A stretch of 64,000 nucleotides of DNA from Loktanella sp. 3ANDIMAR09 (GTDB lineage: Bacteria; Pseudomonadota; Alphaproteobacteria; Rhodobacterales; Rhodobacteraceae), in assembly GCF_001420005.1 (NCBI RefSeq), contig NZ_LJAK01000005.1:1-64000 (forward strand), in the 5' to 3' direction. Shown in pieces: positions 18,730 through 28,535 of this stretch. The notes under the pieces were generated by a model. That model saw nothing but the letters and a program-made list of their open reading frames with translations, ran no database searches and was not told the origin of the DNA. Within the stretch, counting starts at the first letter, position 1, and each line of letters begins with the position of its first letter. The position numbers were made by a program, and so were the translations under genes.

Positions 18730-20195
18730 CAGGATTCGTAGCGATCCGCGATCAGACGGTTCAGGGCCATGACACCCCAGCCTGTCGCTCCCTTGGGTGA
18801 CAGGGCCGTTTCGGATTTGACCGATGCCGTGCCCGCAATGTCGAGGTGGCACCAAGGCGTATCATCCTTGACGAACCGGCCCAGGAATTGCGCCGCGGTG
18901 ATGGACCCCGCATAGCGACCGCCGGTGTTTTTCATGTCCGCGATGGGGCTGTCGATCAGCTTGTCATAGGCCTTGCCCATCGGCATCCGCCATGCACCTT
19001 CGCCCTCGGACGCGCAGGCGTCCAGAAACGCGCCTGCCAGTTCATCGGAATTGCTGAACACGCCCGCGTTTTCGTTGCCCAGTGCGACCAGCATCGCCCC
19101 GGTCAGTGTCGCAAGGTTGATCATGCCCGTGGGCGCGAAACGGTCCTGCGCGTACCACAGCACATCGGCCAGCACCATGCGGCCCTCGGCGTCGGTGTTG
19201 ATGACCTCGATCGTGTCGCCTTTCATGGATGTGATGACGTCGCCGGGTTTGTAGGCCTTGCCGTCGGGCATGTTTTCCACCAGCCCGACCAGACCCACGA
19301 CGTTCGCCTTGGCCTTGCGCAGGGCCAGTGTGCGCATCACGCCTGACACGACGCCCGCGCCGCCCATGTCCATGGTCATGTCTTCCATGCCGGCACCCGG
19401 CTTGATCGAGATACCGCCCGTGTCGAACGTGACGCCTTTGCCCACCAACGCGAACGGGGCCTCGTCGCCGCCGCCGTTCCATTGCATCACCACCACCTTG
19501 GACGGGGCCGCGGACCCCTGACCCACGGCCAGCAGCGCCCGCATGCCCAGTTTCTCCAGGTCGGCCTCTTCAAGGATCTCGACCTCCAGCCCCAGTTCCT
19601 GCATGCCTGCCAGACGGGCCGCGAAATCATCGGTGGTCAGCACATTGCCCGGCGCATTGGTCAGATCGCGGGTGAAAAAGATGCCTTCGGCGATCGCCAT
19701 GCCGACCCGTGCTGCCGAAGCCAGCGCCTCGGGATCGTCGGACTGAACAGTGATCGGGCCCTGCGGCTTGCCCTTGTCGGTCTTGTGATCGGTGAACCGG
19801 TAGCCGCGCAGCGCCAGCCCCAGTGCAATGTTTTCGGCGTTGCCAATGTCGCCCGCCAGAACCGTCAGCGCATCGCTGCCCTGCGCCTTGGCGAGGGCCG
19901 CGCCGATCTTGCGCGCGGTCACGGCATCAGGATCGGCGGGGGCCTTGACCACCAGTACCGCATCGGCGGCGGTGCCTGCGGCATAGTTCAGCCGCACGAC
20001 GTGACCCGGTTCCGCCTTGTCAAAGGCCGTGTCCTGGGCCGCACGCGACACGGCCTTGTGGGTCGTGGCGTCCAGTTTCTGCGCGGCGGACGACAGTTGA
20101 CCATCTGTTCCAACGAAAACGGCGATCAGACCAGCGGTTTTTTCCAGACCGTCATGGTCATTGGGCACAAAGCGGATGTCAGCGATATCAGTCAT
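18729..20195 (-). CDS. pepA: Leucyl aminopeptidase (M17)
   Basis: The 488-aa cytosolic dinuclear-zinc exopeptidase removes N-terminal residues from peptides. It shows the family signature NTDAEGRMVLADVLWYAQ and the metal and active-site stretch VGKGVTFDTGGISIKPG. ATG 20195 was preferred over the in-frame GTG at 20201; AAAGG lies ahead. It is co-transcribed with holC and divergent from lptF. Confidence 0.95.
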   Translation of the reverse strand: MTDIADIRFVPNDHDGLEKTAGLIAVFVGTDGQLSSAAQKLDATTHKAVSRAAQDTAFDKAEPGHVVRLNYAAGTAADAVLVVKAPADPDAVTARKIGAALAKAQGSDALTVLAGDIGNAENIALGLALRGYRFTDHKTDKGKPQGPITVQSDDPEALASAARVGMAIAEGIFFTRDLTNAPGNVLTTDDFAARLAGMQELGLEVEILEEADLEKLGMRALLAVGQGSAAPSKVVVMQWNGGGDEAPFALVGKGVTFDTGGISIKPGAGMEDMTMDMGGAGVVSGVMRTLALRKAKANVVGLVGLVENMPDGKAYKPGDVITSMKGDTIEVINTDAEGRMVLADVLWYAQDRFAPTGMINLATLTGAMLVALGNENAGVFSNSDELAGAFLDACASEGEGAWRMPMGKAYDKLIDSPIADMKNTGGRYAGSITAAQFLGRFVKDDTPWCHLDIAGTASVKSETALSPKGATGWGVMALNRLIADRYES

Positions 20196-20327
20196 GGTCA
20201 CGGGGCCTTTCGGGCAAGCGGAACGAATTTCCCTACAGGTAGCGGCGATGTGCCGGAATGGCCAGTTTCCAGTTTCGGATTGCCGGTCCTTGGTCTAGTT
20301 TGCCGCAAGGCACCAAGGACAGAATGT

Positions 20328-21452
20328 TTGGGACGGATCGACCGATATCTGCTGAGACAGCTCGTGCTGGTCTTCAACTTCTTTGGCCTGGTGCTGGTGA
20401 TGGTCTATTGGATCAACGCGGCGGTGCGCCTGTTCGACCAGTTGATCGCGGACGGGCAGTCGGCCTCGGTCATCGGGCAACTGCTTGTGCTGACGCTGCC
20501 CAACGTGATCCGCGCGGTGGTGCCGATCGCCGCATTCGCCGCCGCCATCTATGTCACGAACCGTCTGTCGCAGGATTCCGAGCTGGTCGTGATCCAGGCC
20601 ACCGGGTTTTCGGGCCGCAGACTGGCGCGACCGTTCATCTATTTCGGGCTGATGGTCTTTGTGGGCATGTCGTTGCTGGTGCATGTGCTGACCCCGCTTT
20701 CGGCGGCGGTGCTGAACGACAGGCAGGCGGAGATCGCACGTTCCGTCACCGCCCGCATCCTGACCGAAGGCCAGTTCATCGAACCCGCGACGGGTATCAC
20801 CATCTACATCCGCGACATCGCCCCCAACGGGGAATTGCGCGACGTGATGCTGTCGGACATGCGCGATGCGGATACCAGCGTGACCTATACCGCCAGCCGC
20901 GCCTATCTGGTCAACACCGAAGACACCACGCAACTGGTCATGGTTGACGGCATGGCGCAGACGTTGCGCGCCGACACCCAGCGCCTGTTCGTCACCGAAT
21001 TTGCGGATTTTTCCTATGGGATCGGTGATCTGATCACCACCGGTGATCCCGGCCCCCGCAGCTTGCGCCAGATCACCAGCCGGGAACTGTGGACTGACAC
21101 AGCAGCCGTGGCCGCGGAAACCGACAGCACGCAGGCCCGCGTCATGGCCGAATTTCACGACCGCAACAGTCAGGCGCTGTTCGGGATCGTGGGGGCGCTG
21201 TTGGGCTATGCCACGCTGATGCTGGGCAGTTTCAGCCGGTTCGGGGTCTGGCCCCAGATCATCCTTGCGGTGGTGCTGCTGGTGGTGGTCAAGGCGCTGG
21301 AAACCATCGGGCTGGACGCAGCACAGACATCGGCTGCGCATTGGCCACTGGCCTATCTGGCAGTGGGGGTGGGCCTGCTGATCGTTGCCGTGCTCTTGTT
21401 CATCGCAGGCCGTCCGTACCTGTTTCACCGCAAACCGGGACAGATCGCATGA
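20328..21452 (+). CDS. lptF: LPS export ABC transporter permease LptF
   Basis: The 374-aa inner-membrane permease of the LptB2FG complex extracts lipopolysaccharide from the inner membrane. Six membrane segments flank a periplasmic beta domain. The start region LGRIDRYLLRQLVLVFNFFG matches LptF. No ATG exists at the right place in this frame; TTG 20328 with AAGGA 8 nt ahead is the best start, and the longer frame to 19482 shadows pepA. The stop overlaps lptG (ATGA). Confidence 0.9.
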   Translation: MGRIDRYLLRQLVLVFNFFGLVLVMVYWINAAVRLFDQLIADGQSASVIGQLLVLTLPNVIRAVVPIAAFAAAIYVTNRLSQDSELVVIQATGFSGRRLARPFIYFGLMVFVGMSLLVHVLTPLSAAVLNDRQAEIARSVTARILTEGQFIEPATGITIYIRDIAPNGELRDVMLSDMRDADTSVTYTASRAYLVNTEDTTQLVMVDGMAQTLRADTQRLFVTEFADFSYGIGDLITTGDPGPRSLRQITSRELWTDTAAVAAETDSTQARVMAEFHDRNSQALFGIVGALLGYATLMLGSFSRFGVWPQIILAVVLLVVVKALETIGLDAAQTSAAHWPLAYLAVGVGLLIVAVLLFIAGRPYLFHRKPGQIA

Positions 21453-22543
21453 TACTGGATCGCTATTTCGGCTGGCGGTTCGCCCGTGCCTTTGTCACCG
21501 TATTCGGCATCTTTGCGCTGCTTGTCGTGTTCATCGGCATGGCCGACACGCTGCGTCGGTTCGCCGATGACGCGGCAGGATTCGGCCAGATCCTGCGCCT
21601 GTCGCTGCTCAGCGCACCCGAGAGCCTGTACCAGATCCTGCCGCTGATCGTCATCATCGCCGCGATTTCGATGTTTCTGGGCCTTGCGCGCACATCCGAA
21701 CTGGTGGTCGCCCGTGCTGCCGGACGTGCCGGGCTGCGGCTGCTGGTGGCCCCCTGCATCGTGGCGCTGGCGCTGGGCATCATCGTGGTCACGGTGTTCA
21801 ATCCCATCGTCGCCGCCACCTCGCGCCAGTACGAGGCTGACGTGGCCGCGATCGAAGGCACCGGATCGGTGCTGGCCTTTAGCGATACGGGGCTGTGGTT
21901 GCGACAGGGCAACGCTGCGGGACAGACGGTCATTCACGCCAACGGGGCCGACCTGTCGGGCACCCAATTGTCGGATGTGACGTTTCTGAACTTTGGCGCT
22001 GACGGGCTGCCGCAGGCGCGGATCAAGGCGGCGACGGCGTGGCTGGCGGACGGCATGTGGCAATTGACCGATGCCAAATCCTGGCCCTTGTCCGGCGACG
22101 GCAACCCCGAGGCGCTGGCCACACTGGCCGCAACCGCCGCGATCCCATCGTCGCTGACAGCGGATGAAATCCGCAACAGTTTCGGCACGCCCTCGTCGAT
22201 CCCGATCTGGGAACTGCCCGCATTCATCGACCGCCTGCAAGCCGCCGGGTTTTCGGCGCAGCGCCATCAGGTGTGGTTCCAGATGGAGCTGTCGCAGCCG
22301 GTCTTTTTCGTGACAATGTTGCTGACCGGCGCCGGTTTTACCATGCGGCCGCAACGCGGTGGCAAAACAGGTCTGAACATCATGCTGGCCGTGCTCGTCG
22401 CTTTTGGCGTTTATTTCGTGCGGAATTTCGCGCAGATCCTGGGCGACAACGGTGATATTCCCGCAGCCCTCGCGGCCTGGGCACCGACACTGGCCGCAAC
22501 GGCGCTGGCACTGGGCCTTTTGCTGGAAAGAGAGGAAGCATGA
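21449..22543 (+). CDS. lptG: LPS export ABC transporter permease LptG
   Basis: The 364-aa partner of LptF begins MILDRYFGWRFARAFVTVFG and has the same layout of three membrane helices, a periplasmic domain and three helices. The stretch VWFQMELSQPVFFVTMLLTG near the C-terminus is typical of the family. It overlaps lptF and lptD by 4 nt each, so the envelope genes are translated as a coupled set. Confidence 0.93.
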   Translation: MILDRYFGWRFARAFVTVFGIFALLVVFIGMADTLRRFADDAAGFGQILRLSLLSAPESLYQILPLIVIIAAISMFLGLARTSELVVARAAGRAGLRLLVAPCIVALALGIIVVTVFNPIVAATSRQYEADVAAIEGTGSVLAFSDTGLWLRQGNAAGQTVIHANGADLSGTQLSDVTFLNFGADGLPQARIKAATAWLADGMWQLTDAKSWPLSGDGNPEALATLAATAAIPSSLTADEIRNSFGTPSSIPIWELPAFIDRLQAAGFSAQRHQVWFQMELSQPVFFVTMLLTGAGFTMRPQRGGKTGLNIMLAVLVAFGVYFVRNFAQILGDNGDIPAALAAWAPTLAATALALGLLLEREEA

Positions 22544-24645
22544 TCCGCGCGCTTGCCCTGATCCTGATGCTGTTGCCGGGTGCCGCAGCGCAGGCACAGA
22601 TGGCCGCCACCCTGATTGCGGATGATGTGGTGGTCACGCCCGACAACCGCCTGATCGCCAGCGGCAATGTCGAGGCGCTGGCCGACGGCACCCGCCTGCG
22701 TGCGGAACGCGTGGTTTACGATCAGGCCAGTGACCGTCTGACCATCGACGGCCCGATCCTGATCACCGGACCCGCGGGCGAAATTCTGACCGCCGATCAG
22801 GCGACACTGGACCCGCGTCTGGAAAACGGCCTATTGCTGGGGGCGCGACTGGTGCTGAACCAGCAGCTGCAACTGGCCGCAGCCCAGATCGACCGCAGCG
22901 AGGGGCGGTTCAATCAGCTTTACAAGACGGCGATCACGTCCTGTCAGGTCTGCGGCACCGAGGACCCGCTGTGGTCGATCCGGGCAGAGCGGGTCGTTCT
23001 GGATGAACAAGAGGCGCAGATCTATCTGACGGGGGCATCGTTCAGGGTCAAAGGCGTGCCCATCGCGTATCTGCCGCAACTGCGCCTGCCCGCCCCCGAC
23101 AACGGCCGGTCAACGGGCCTGCTGACACCGCGTTTCGTGACCACCGACCGACTGGGGTTCGGGGTGCGTCTGCCCTATTTCATCACGCTGGGCGATAGCC
23201 GTGACCTGACGCTCAGCCCCTATCTTGCGGCCGGGACCCGCACATTGGGCGCACGCTACCGGCAGGCCTTTGGCCGGGGCGGGTTCGAAATCGAGGGCGC
23301 GTTGTCCGATGACGACCTGACCGACGACGGCCTGCGCGGCTACCTCAATGCGCAAGGGTCGTTTCTGATCGCACCGGATCTGACGCTCAGTTTTGACGTG
23401 CAGGACACCTCGGACCAAAGCTATCTGAGTGACTACAACATTTCCGACGCCGACCGGCTGGCCAGCATCGTGGCGCTGACACGGGTCAAGGACGACAGCC
23501 TGTTTTCCATCTCTGGCAGCTATTATGAAACGCTGCGCGATGACGAAACCGACGCCACGCTGCCACCTGCGGTGCTGACCGCAGGCTATCTGCGGCAGTT
23601 CCAGCTGGCATCGGGTGGGCAGTTGACGCTGACCGCCAGCACCGACAGCCTGCTGCGCTATGCCAAGGAATCGACGGATCTGTCGCGCGATCTGTCGCGC
23701 GTGGGTTTCGCGCTGGGCTGGACGCAGGCCTGGGTCAGCCCCGGCGGGATCGAGACACGCACCACCGCCGCGCTGCGCGCGGACAGGTTCCAGATCGGTG
23801 ACGGACCCGCCGCGCGTGACGCAGGTTTCAGCCGGGCCGTACCGACGGCACAGATCGTGCTGCGCTATCCGCTGGTGCGTGACAGCGGGGGCACCCGGAA
23901 CCTGATCGAACCCGCAATCGCGCTGACCATTTCGGACGCGTTCGGCAAATCCCCACCCAATGAGGACAGCACCAGACAAGAGCTGGACGACGCGAACCTG
24001 CTGTCCGCCACGCATTTCCCCGGTGACGATACCGTCGAAACCGGGGTGCGGCTGGCCGCGGGCGTGACCTGGACACGGCAAGGCGCCGAAGGCATCCAGT
24101 CGCGCCTGACGTTTGGGCGGCTGGTCAAGACCCGCGATGATCCCGCCTTTACCGTCACGTCCGGGCTGTCGTCCAAGGCCTCGGACTGGCTGGTGGCGGG
24201 CCAGCTGACGCTACCGCGCGGGCTGACACTGGACGGTCGGACCCTGTTCGGGGATGACGGCAGCACGAACATGACGACCGCGCGGGCCTATTGGACGACC
24301 GCAGCCGTGCAATTGGCGGCAGGATATATCTATCAGCGCGCCGATGCCGCGATCGGTCGCCCGGATGCAATTTCGGAATACTCCTTTGACGGGCAGTTTC
24401 AGGTTTCGCCACGCTGGAACCTTGGCTTTGACGCGCGCTACGACATTGCGCAGGACAGCCCCGCACGCGCCGGAATTGGAATGGGCTGGTCCAACGAATG
24501 CGTCAATGTCACGCTTTCGGTCTCGCGCCGCTATGCGACTTCCACTACGGTGCAGCCAACGACGGATTACGGGCTGTCGGTCGATCTGCTGGGGTTTGCA
24601 TCCAATGCAGGTGGCGTCAGTTCCGCGAAACGCTGCGATGCGTAA
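22540..24645 (+). CDS. lptD: LPS assembly protein LptD
   Basis: The 701-aa outer-membrane protein inserts lipopolysaccharide into the outer leaflet. A signal peptide ends GAAAQAQ. The periplasmic OstA/LptA-like domain (about residues 20-130, with ASGNVEALADGTRLRAERVVY) precedes a large beta-barrel. Two cysteines lie in SCQVCGTEDP and two more near the C-terminus (WSNECVNV and KRCDA), which could give the interdomain disulfides known for LptD. It starts 4 nt inside the lptG end. Confidence 0.93.
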   Translation: MIRALALILMLLPGAAAQAQMAATLIADDVVVTPDNRLIASGNVEALADGTRLRAERVVYDQASDRLTIDGPILITGPAGEILTADQATLDPRLENGLLLGARLVLNQQLQLAAAQIDRSEGRFNQLYKTAITSCQVCGTEDPLWSIRAERVVLDEQEAQIYLTGASFRVKGVPIAYLPQLRLPAPDNGRSTGLLTPRFVTTDRLGFGVRLPYFITLGDSRDLTLSPYLAAGTRTLGARYRQAFGRGGFEIEGALSDDDLTDDGLRGYLNAQGSFLIAPDLTLSFDVQDTSDQSYLSDYNISDADRLASIVALTRVKDDSLFSISGSYYETLRDDETDATLPPAVLTAGYLRQFQLASGGQLTLTASTDSLLRYAKESTDLSRDLSRVGFALGWTQAWVSPGGIETRTTAALRADRFQIGDGPAARDAGFSRAVPTAQIVLRYPLVRDSGGTRNLIEPAIALTISDAFGKSPPNEDSTRQELDDANLLSATHFPGDDTVETGVRLAAGVTWTRQGAEGIQSRLTFGRLVKTRDDPAFTVTSGLSSKASDWLVAGQLTLPRGLTLDGRTLFGDDGSTNMTTARAYWTTAAVQLAAGYIYQRADAAIGRPDAISEYSFDGQFQVSPRWNLGFDARYDIAQDSPARAGIGMGWSNECVNVTLSVSRRYATSTTVQPTTDYGLSVDLLGFASNAGGVSSAKRCDA

Positions 24646-24672
24646 GATGACACTAGACGGGGGACCGCAACC

Positions 24673-25878
24673 ATGCGCCTGACCACAATCCTGACCAGCC
24701 TTGTTCTGGCATGTGCCACGCCCGCAATTGCACAGGACCGGTTCGCGCCGGTGATCACGGTCAACGATGCGGCGATCACCGCCTATGAGCTGGACCAGCG
24801 TGCCCGGATGCTGCAATTGTTCCGCACGCCCGGCAATCTGACCGAACTCGCACGCGAGCAGCTGATCGAGGAACGGCTCAAGGCCGCCGAGCTGGACCGC
24901 CGCCGCATCCGCCTGTCGGCCGAAAACCTGGCGACCGAGGTCGATGCCTTTGCCGCGCGGGCCAATCTGACCACAGACCAGTTCATCCAGCTACTGAACC
25001 AGAACGGCGTCGACCGTGCGACACTGGAACAATTCGTGGCCATCGGCGTCAGCTGGCGCGACTACATCCGCCTGCGGTTCGGCAGTCAGGCCGAAATCTC
25101 GGACGAAGAAGTCCGTCGCGCGATGCGCCAGCCCGGCAGCAACCCCGATGCCATCGAGGTGCTGCTGTCGGAAATCATCATTCCTGCCCCGCCGCCCGAG
25201 GCAGCCCGCGCGAATGCCATTGCAAACCAGATTTCGCAAACCCGGTCGACGGCCGTGTTCGAAAACGCCGCCCGCCAGTATTCGGCGCTACCCAGCCGGA
25301 ACAATGGCGGCCGCCTGAACTGGCTACCGCTGTCGAACTATCCGCCCGCACTTCAGGGTTTGCTGGGCAGCCTTGCCCCCGGTGAGGTGACGCAGCCGAT
25401 CCTGATTCCCAACGGTGTGGCCCTGTTCCAGTCGCGTGGCATCCGCGAGGTGCCGCAACCGCGCCCTGCGCCGACGGCGATAGACTATGCGATGTTCGGC
25501 CTGCCGGGTGGCACGACCGAGGCCGGACTGGCCGCGGCACAGGCGCTGGATGCGCGCACCGACACCTGTGACGATCTATACGGCGCGGCCCGTGGCCTGC
25601 CGCAGGACATCCTGGCACGCCAGACCGCCAGCCCCGACAGCATCCCGCAGGATGTGGCGCTGGAACTGGCGCGGCTGGACCCGGGCGAGGCATCATGGAA
25701 CCTGACCCGTGACAACGGGCAGACCCGCATTTACCTGATGCTGTGTGATCGCACCCTGGCGGGTGCCGAAAACAACGACCCCGACGCGGTGCGCAACGCG
25801 CTGCGCAGTCAGCGTCTGGGTGGGTTTGCCGATGCCTTGTTGGCGGATCTGCGGGCTGCGGCCACGATCCGTCCGTGA
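24673..25878 (+). CDS. surA: Periplasmic chaperone and peptidyl-prolyl isomerase SurA
   Basis: The 401-aa protein has a signal peptide (MRLTTILTSLVLACATPAIA) and a SurA N-terminal chaperone domain (about residues 22-150). One parvulin-type domain follows (about residues 155-265, NGGRLNWLPLSNYPPALQGL). It escorts outer-membrane proteins, including LptD, to the BAM complex. GGGGGA lies before ATG 24673. It follows lptD by 27 nt and overlaps pdxA. Confidence 0.9.
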   Translation: MRLTTILTSLVLACATPAIAQDRFAPVITVNDAAITAYELDQRARMLQLFRTPGNLTELAREQLIEERLKAAELDRRRIRLSAENLATEVDAFAARANLTTDQFIQLLNQNGVDRATLEQFVAIGVSWRDYIRLRFGSQAEISDEEVRRAMRQPGSNPDAIEVLLSEIIIPAPPPEAARANAIANQISQTRSTAVFENAARQYSALPSRNNGGRLNWLPLSNYPPALQGLLGSLAPGEVTQPILIPNGVALFQSRGIREVPQPRPAPTAIDYAMFGLPGGTTEAGLAAAQALDARTDTCDDLYGAARGLPQDILARQTASPDSIPQDVALELARLDPGEASWNLTRDNGQTRIYLMLCDRTLAGAENNDPDAVRNALRSQRLGGFADALLADLRAAATIRP

Positions 25879-26849
25879 CCGCCAGACCCATCGTCATCAG
25901 CTGCGGCGAACCTGCCGGCATCGGACCAGAGGTCGCGGCCAAGGCCTGGGCCGCCCTGGGGCGCGACATGGCCTTGGCCTGGATCGGCGACCCTGCGCAT
26001 CTGCCAGCGGGCACGCCCGTGAGGGTCATCACAGACCTGTCAGAGGTGGTCGGTCCCTGCGCCGATGCGCTGCCCGTACTGGCGCGAGATTTCGGCAGCC
26101 CGCGCACGCCGGGCCGCGCTGATCCTGCCCATGCCAAGGGTGTGCTGAACGCGATTGCAGACGGCGTGACACTGGCTGCAAGCGGCAAGGCGGATGCCAT
26201 CTGCACAGCCCCGATCCACAAGGCGGCCCTGATCGACGGCGCCGATTTTGCCTACCCCGGTCATACGGAGTTTCTGTCCGCCCTTGCCGGTGACGTGCCC
26301 GTTGTCATGATGCTGGCCTGCGACAGTCTGCGCGTTGTGCCTGCCACCATTCACATTCCGCTGCGGGCGGTGCCTGCCGCGTTGACCCCGGACCTGCTGC
26401 GCGGTGTCATCACCGTCACGCACAGCGGGCTGATCCGCGATTTCGGCATCAAGGATCCGGTCATCGCCGTCGCAGGGTTGAACCCCCACGCGGGCGAGGA
26501 CGGCAAGATCGGTACTGAAGAGCTGGATTTCATCACCGCCGTGCTGGACGAGATGCGGGCTGATGGCATCAAGCTGACGGGCCCACTGCCTGCGGATACC
26601 ATGTTCCACGCGGCAGCGCGCAAGCACTATGACGCGGCGATCTGCATGTACCACGACCAGGCGCTGATCCCGATCAAGACGATCGATTTTGCAGGCGGCG
26701 TGAATGTGACGTTGGGACTGCCCTTTGTGCGGACCTCGCCGGATCACGGCACCGCGTTCGATATCGCAGGCAAGGGTGTGGCTGATCCGACCTCGATGAT
26801 CGCGGCCTTGCGGATGGCGCGCAGCATGGCTGACGCCCGTGCAATTTGA
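25875..26849 (+). CDS. pdxA: 4-hydroxythreonine-4-phosphate dehydrogenase
   Basis: The 324-aa enzyme of pyridoxal phosphate synthesis oxidises 4-phosphohydroxythreonine with NAD. The N-terminus SCGEPAGIGPEVAAKAW, the central FAYPGHTEFLSAL and the C-terminal YHDQALIPIKTIDF are PdxA hallmarks, including zinc-binding histidines. GTG 25875 overlaps the surA stop (GTGA). The order surA-pdxA-ksgA is conserved widely in proteobacteria. Confidence 0.95.
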   Translation: MTARPIVISCGEPAGIGPEVAAKAWAALGRDMALAWIGDPAHLPAGTPVRVITDLSEVVGPCADALPVLARDFGSPRTPGRADPAHAKGVLNAIADGVTLAASGKADAICTAPIHKAALIDGADFAYPGHTEFLSALAGDVPVVMMLACDSLRVVPATIHIPLRAVPAALTPDLLRGVITVTHSGLIRDFGIKDPVIAVAGLNPHAGEDGKIGTEELDFITAVLDEMRADGIKLTGPLPADTMFHAAARKHYDAAICMYHDQALIPIKTIDFAGGVNVTLGLPFVRTSPDHGTAFDIAGKGVADPTSMIAALRMARSMADARAI

Positions 26850-26856
26850 CCCTGCG

Positions 26857-26896
26857 GGACGCCTGCCGCGGGCGAGTATTTAAGGCAAGATGATAC
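26857..26896 (-). repeat. Dispersed intergenic element, family 2, copy D
   Basis: Read on the minus strand it starts GTATCATCTTGCC, then TTAAATACTCGCCCGC and a GC-rich inverted tail. It matches the copy at 43156 closely. It fills the gap between pdxA and ksgA and ends one base before the ksgA ATG, so it overlaps the ksgA ribosome site region. Confidence 0.7.
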
Positions 26897-26897
26897 G

Positions 26898-27737
26898 ATG
26901 AGCCAGATTGATGGACTGCCCCCCCTGCGTGACGTGATTACGCGTCACGGTATCGCGGCGAAAAAATCCCTGGGGCAGAATTTCCTGCTGGACCTGAACC
27001 TGACGGCGAAAATCGCGCGGCTGGCCGGTGATCTGACCGGCGCGGATGTGCTGGAAATCGGGCCGGGACCGGGGGGGCTGACCCGTGGTCTGCTGGCCGA
27101 AGGCGCGCGCCGGGTCGTGGCGATCGAAAAGGATACGCGCTGCATTGCTGCGCTCGAGGAGATCGCCGCGATCTATCCCGGCCAGCTGCAGATCGTGAAC
27201 GGTGACGCGCTGGAGGTGGATACCACGGCCCTGTTGAGGCCACCGGTCAAGATCGCGGCCAACCTGCCCTATAACGTCGGCACGGAACTGCTGGTGCGCT
27301 GGTTGACGCCGCCCAGCTGGCCGCCGTTCTGGGAGAGTCTGACGCTGATGTTCCAGCGCGAGGTGGCGCAACGTATCGTGGCCGCGCCGGGATCAAAGAC
27401 CTATGGCAGGCTGGCGATCCTGTCCCAGTGGCGCACCGATCCCGCGATCGTGCTGGACCTGCCGCCCGAGGCCTTTACGCCCGCGCCCAAGGTCAGTTCC
27501 GCCGTGGTGCACCTGCGCGCCCTGCCCGCACCGCGCTATCCGGCTGATCCCGATGTGCTGAACCGCGTGGTGGCAACGGCGTTCAACCAGCGGCGCAAGA
27601 TGCTGCGGTCGGCGCTCAAACCGCTGGGCCCGGATACAGAGGATCGCCTGAACCACGCAGGCATCAAGCCCACGGCGCGGGCCGAGGAGATCGATCTGGA
27701 AGGGTTCTGCGCGCTGGCCCGGGCCTATACGGCCTAG
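26898..27737 (+). CDS. rsmA: 16S rRNA dimethyladenosine transferase KsgA/RsmA
   Basis: The 279-aa S-adenosylmethionine enzyme dimethylates two adjacent adenosines near the 3' end of 16S rRNA, a late step of small subunit assembly. Motifs are [11 protein letters not shown], the SAM site [15 protein letters not shown] and the catalytic [11 protein letters not shown]. The ribosome site is weak (AAGG about 12 nt ahead) because a repeat element abuts the start codon. Confidence 0.95.
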   Translation: MSQIDGLPPLRDVITRHGIAAKKSLGQNFLLDLNLTAKIARLAGDLTGADVLEIGPGPGGLTRGLLAEGARRVVAIEKDTRCIAALEEIAAIYPGQLQIVNGDALEVDTTALLRPPVKIAANLPYNVGTELLVRWLTPPSWPPFWESLTLMFQREVAQRIVAAPGSKTYGRLAILSQWRTDPAIVLDLPPEAFTPAPKVSSAVVHLRALPAPRYPADPDVLNRVVATAFNQRRKMLRSALKPLGPDTEDRLNHAGIKPTARAEEIDLEGFCALARAYTA

Positions 27738-27759
27738 GCGCCGGGATCACATGCCGATG

Positions 27760-28341
27760 TTATTCGGACGGTGCTGCATCGGCGTTGCTGCTGTCTTCTG
27801 ACGCCTCGGGCTTGGGTTTGGGCTTGCGCGGGGCACGCGGCTTGCGCTTGGGCTTGTCCTGCGCAGGCTGATCGTCCGATTTCGCCTCTGGTGTTTCGAC
27901 CAGACCGCTGTCGGCGCTGTCGTCGCTGCCATTTGCCGCGTCTTCCTGCGCGCGCAGGCGTTCGTTGCGTTCACGGTCCCGTTCGGCCTGACGCTGGCGG
28001 TTCAGTTCTTCTTGTTCGGCGCGTTCCTTGTCGCGTTCGGCCTGACGCTGACGATTTTGTTCTTCTTGTTCCTCGCGCTGGCGATCGACCTCTTTCTGGG
28101 CCTCCGACAACATGCGCGTGTAATGTTCTGCGTGCTGGGCAAAGTTTTCGGCGTTCACGCGGTCATTGGACAGCTGCGCATCACGGTGCAGCTGGTTGTA
28201 TTTGTCGATGATCTGTTGCGGGGTGCCGCGCACCTTGCCGTCGGGACCGCTGCTGTCAAAGACACGGTTGATGAGGCTGCCGCCGGACGGACGGGGGTTG
28301 CGGTTCTTATTGTTCCGCGAACGGGACTTCGAAGATCTCAT
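27760..28341 (-). CDS. DUF4167 domain protein
   Basis: The 193-aa protein starts MRSSKSRSRNNKNRNPRPSG and contains the DUF4167 core (RVFDSSGPDGKVRGTPQQI, then YNQLHRDAQLSNDRVNAENF). A long charged helix follows with a duplicated unit (RQRQAERDKERAEQEELN, then RQRQAERDRERNERLR), and a Lys/Pro/Arg-rich tail. The N-terminal part suggests nucleic acid binding by inference. In alphaproteobacteria this gene regularly sits beside prmC-prfA, as here. Confidence 0.88.
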   Translation of the reverse strand: MRSSKSRSRNNKNRNPRPSGGSLINRVFDSSGPDGKVRGTPQQIIDKYNQLHRDAQLSNDRVNAENFAQHAEHYTRMLSEAQKEVDRQREEQEEQNRQRQAERDKERAEQEELNRQRQAERDRERNERLRAQEDAANGSDDSADSGLVETPEAKSDDQPAQDKPKRKPRAPRKPKPKPEASEDSSNADAAPSE

Positions 28342-28535
28342 GTGTGAACTCTCAGCAAGCCGAATAGGCTTCGTTACGCTTATCGATCCAGCCGCGCAAA
28401 AGCGCGATTTCGGGACCGGGCGGTGTCTGACGACGTACCGGGGGGAATGCTGCGCACTCGTCCCCGCGGTGCCTGTCACAAACCATGTTGTGCCGCGTGT
28501 GACAAGCAGATTCGGTGAAAACCGATGAAAAGCCC

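Noticed and set aside
19482-20327. Upstream extension of lptF to 19482
   Set aside because: It is antisense to pepA, and the LptF N-terminus fits the TTG start at 20328.
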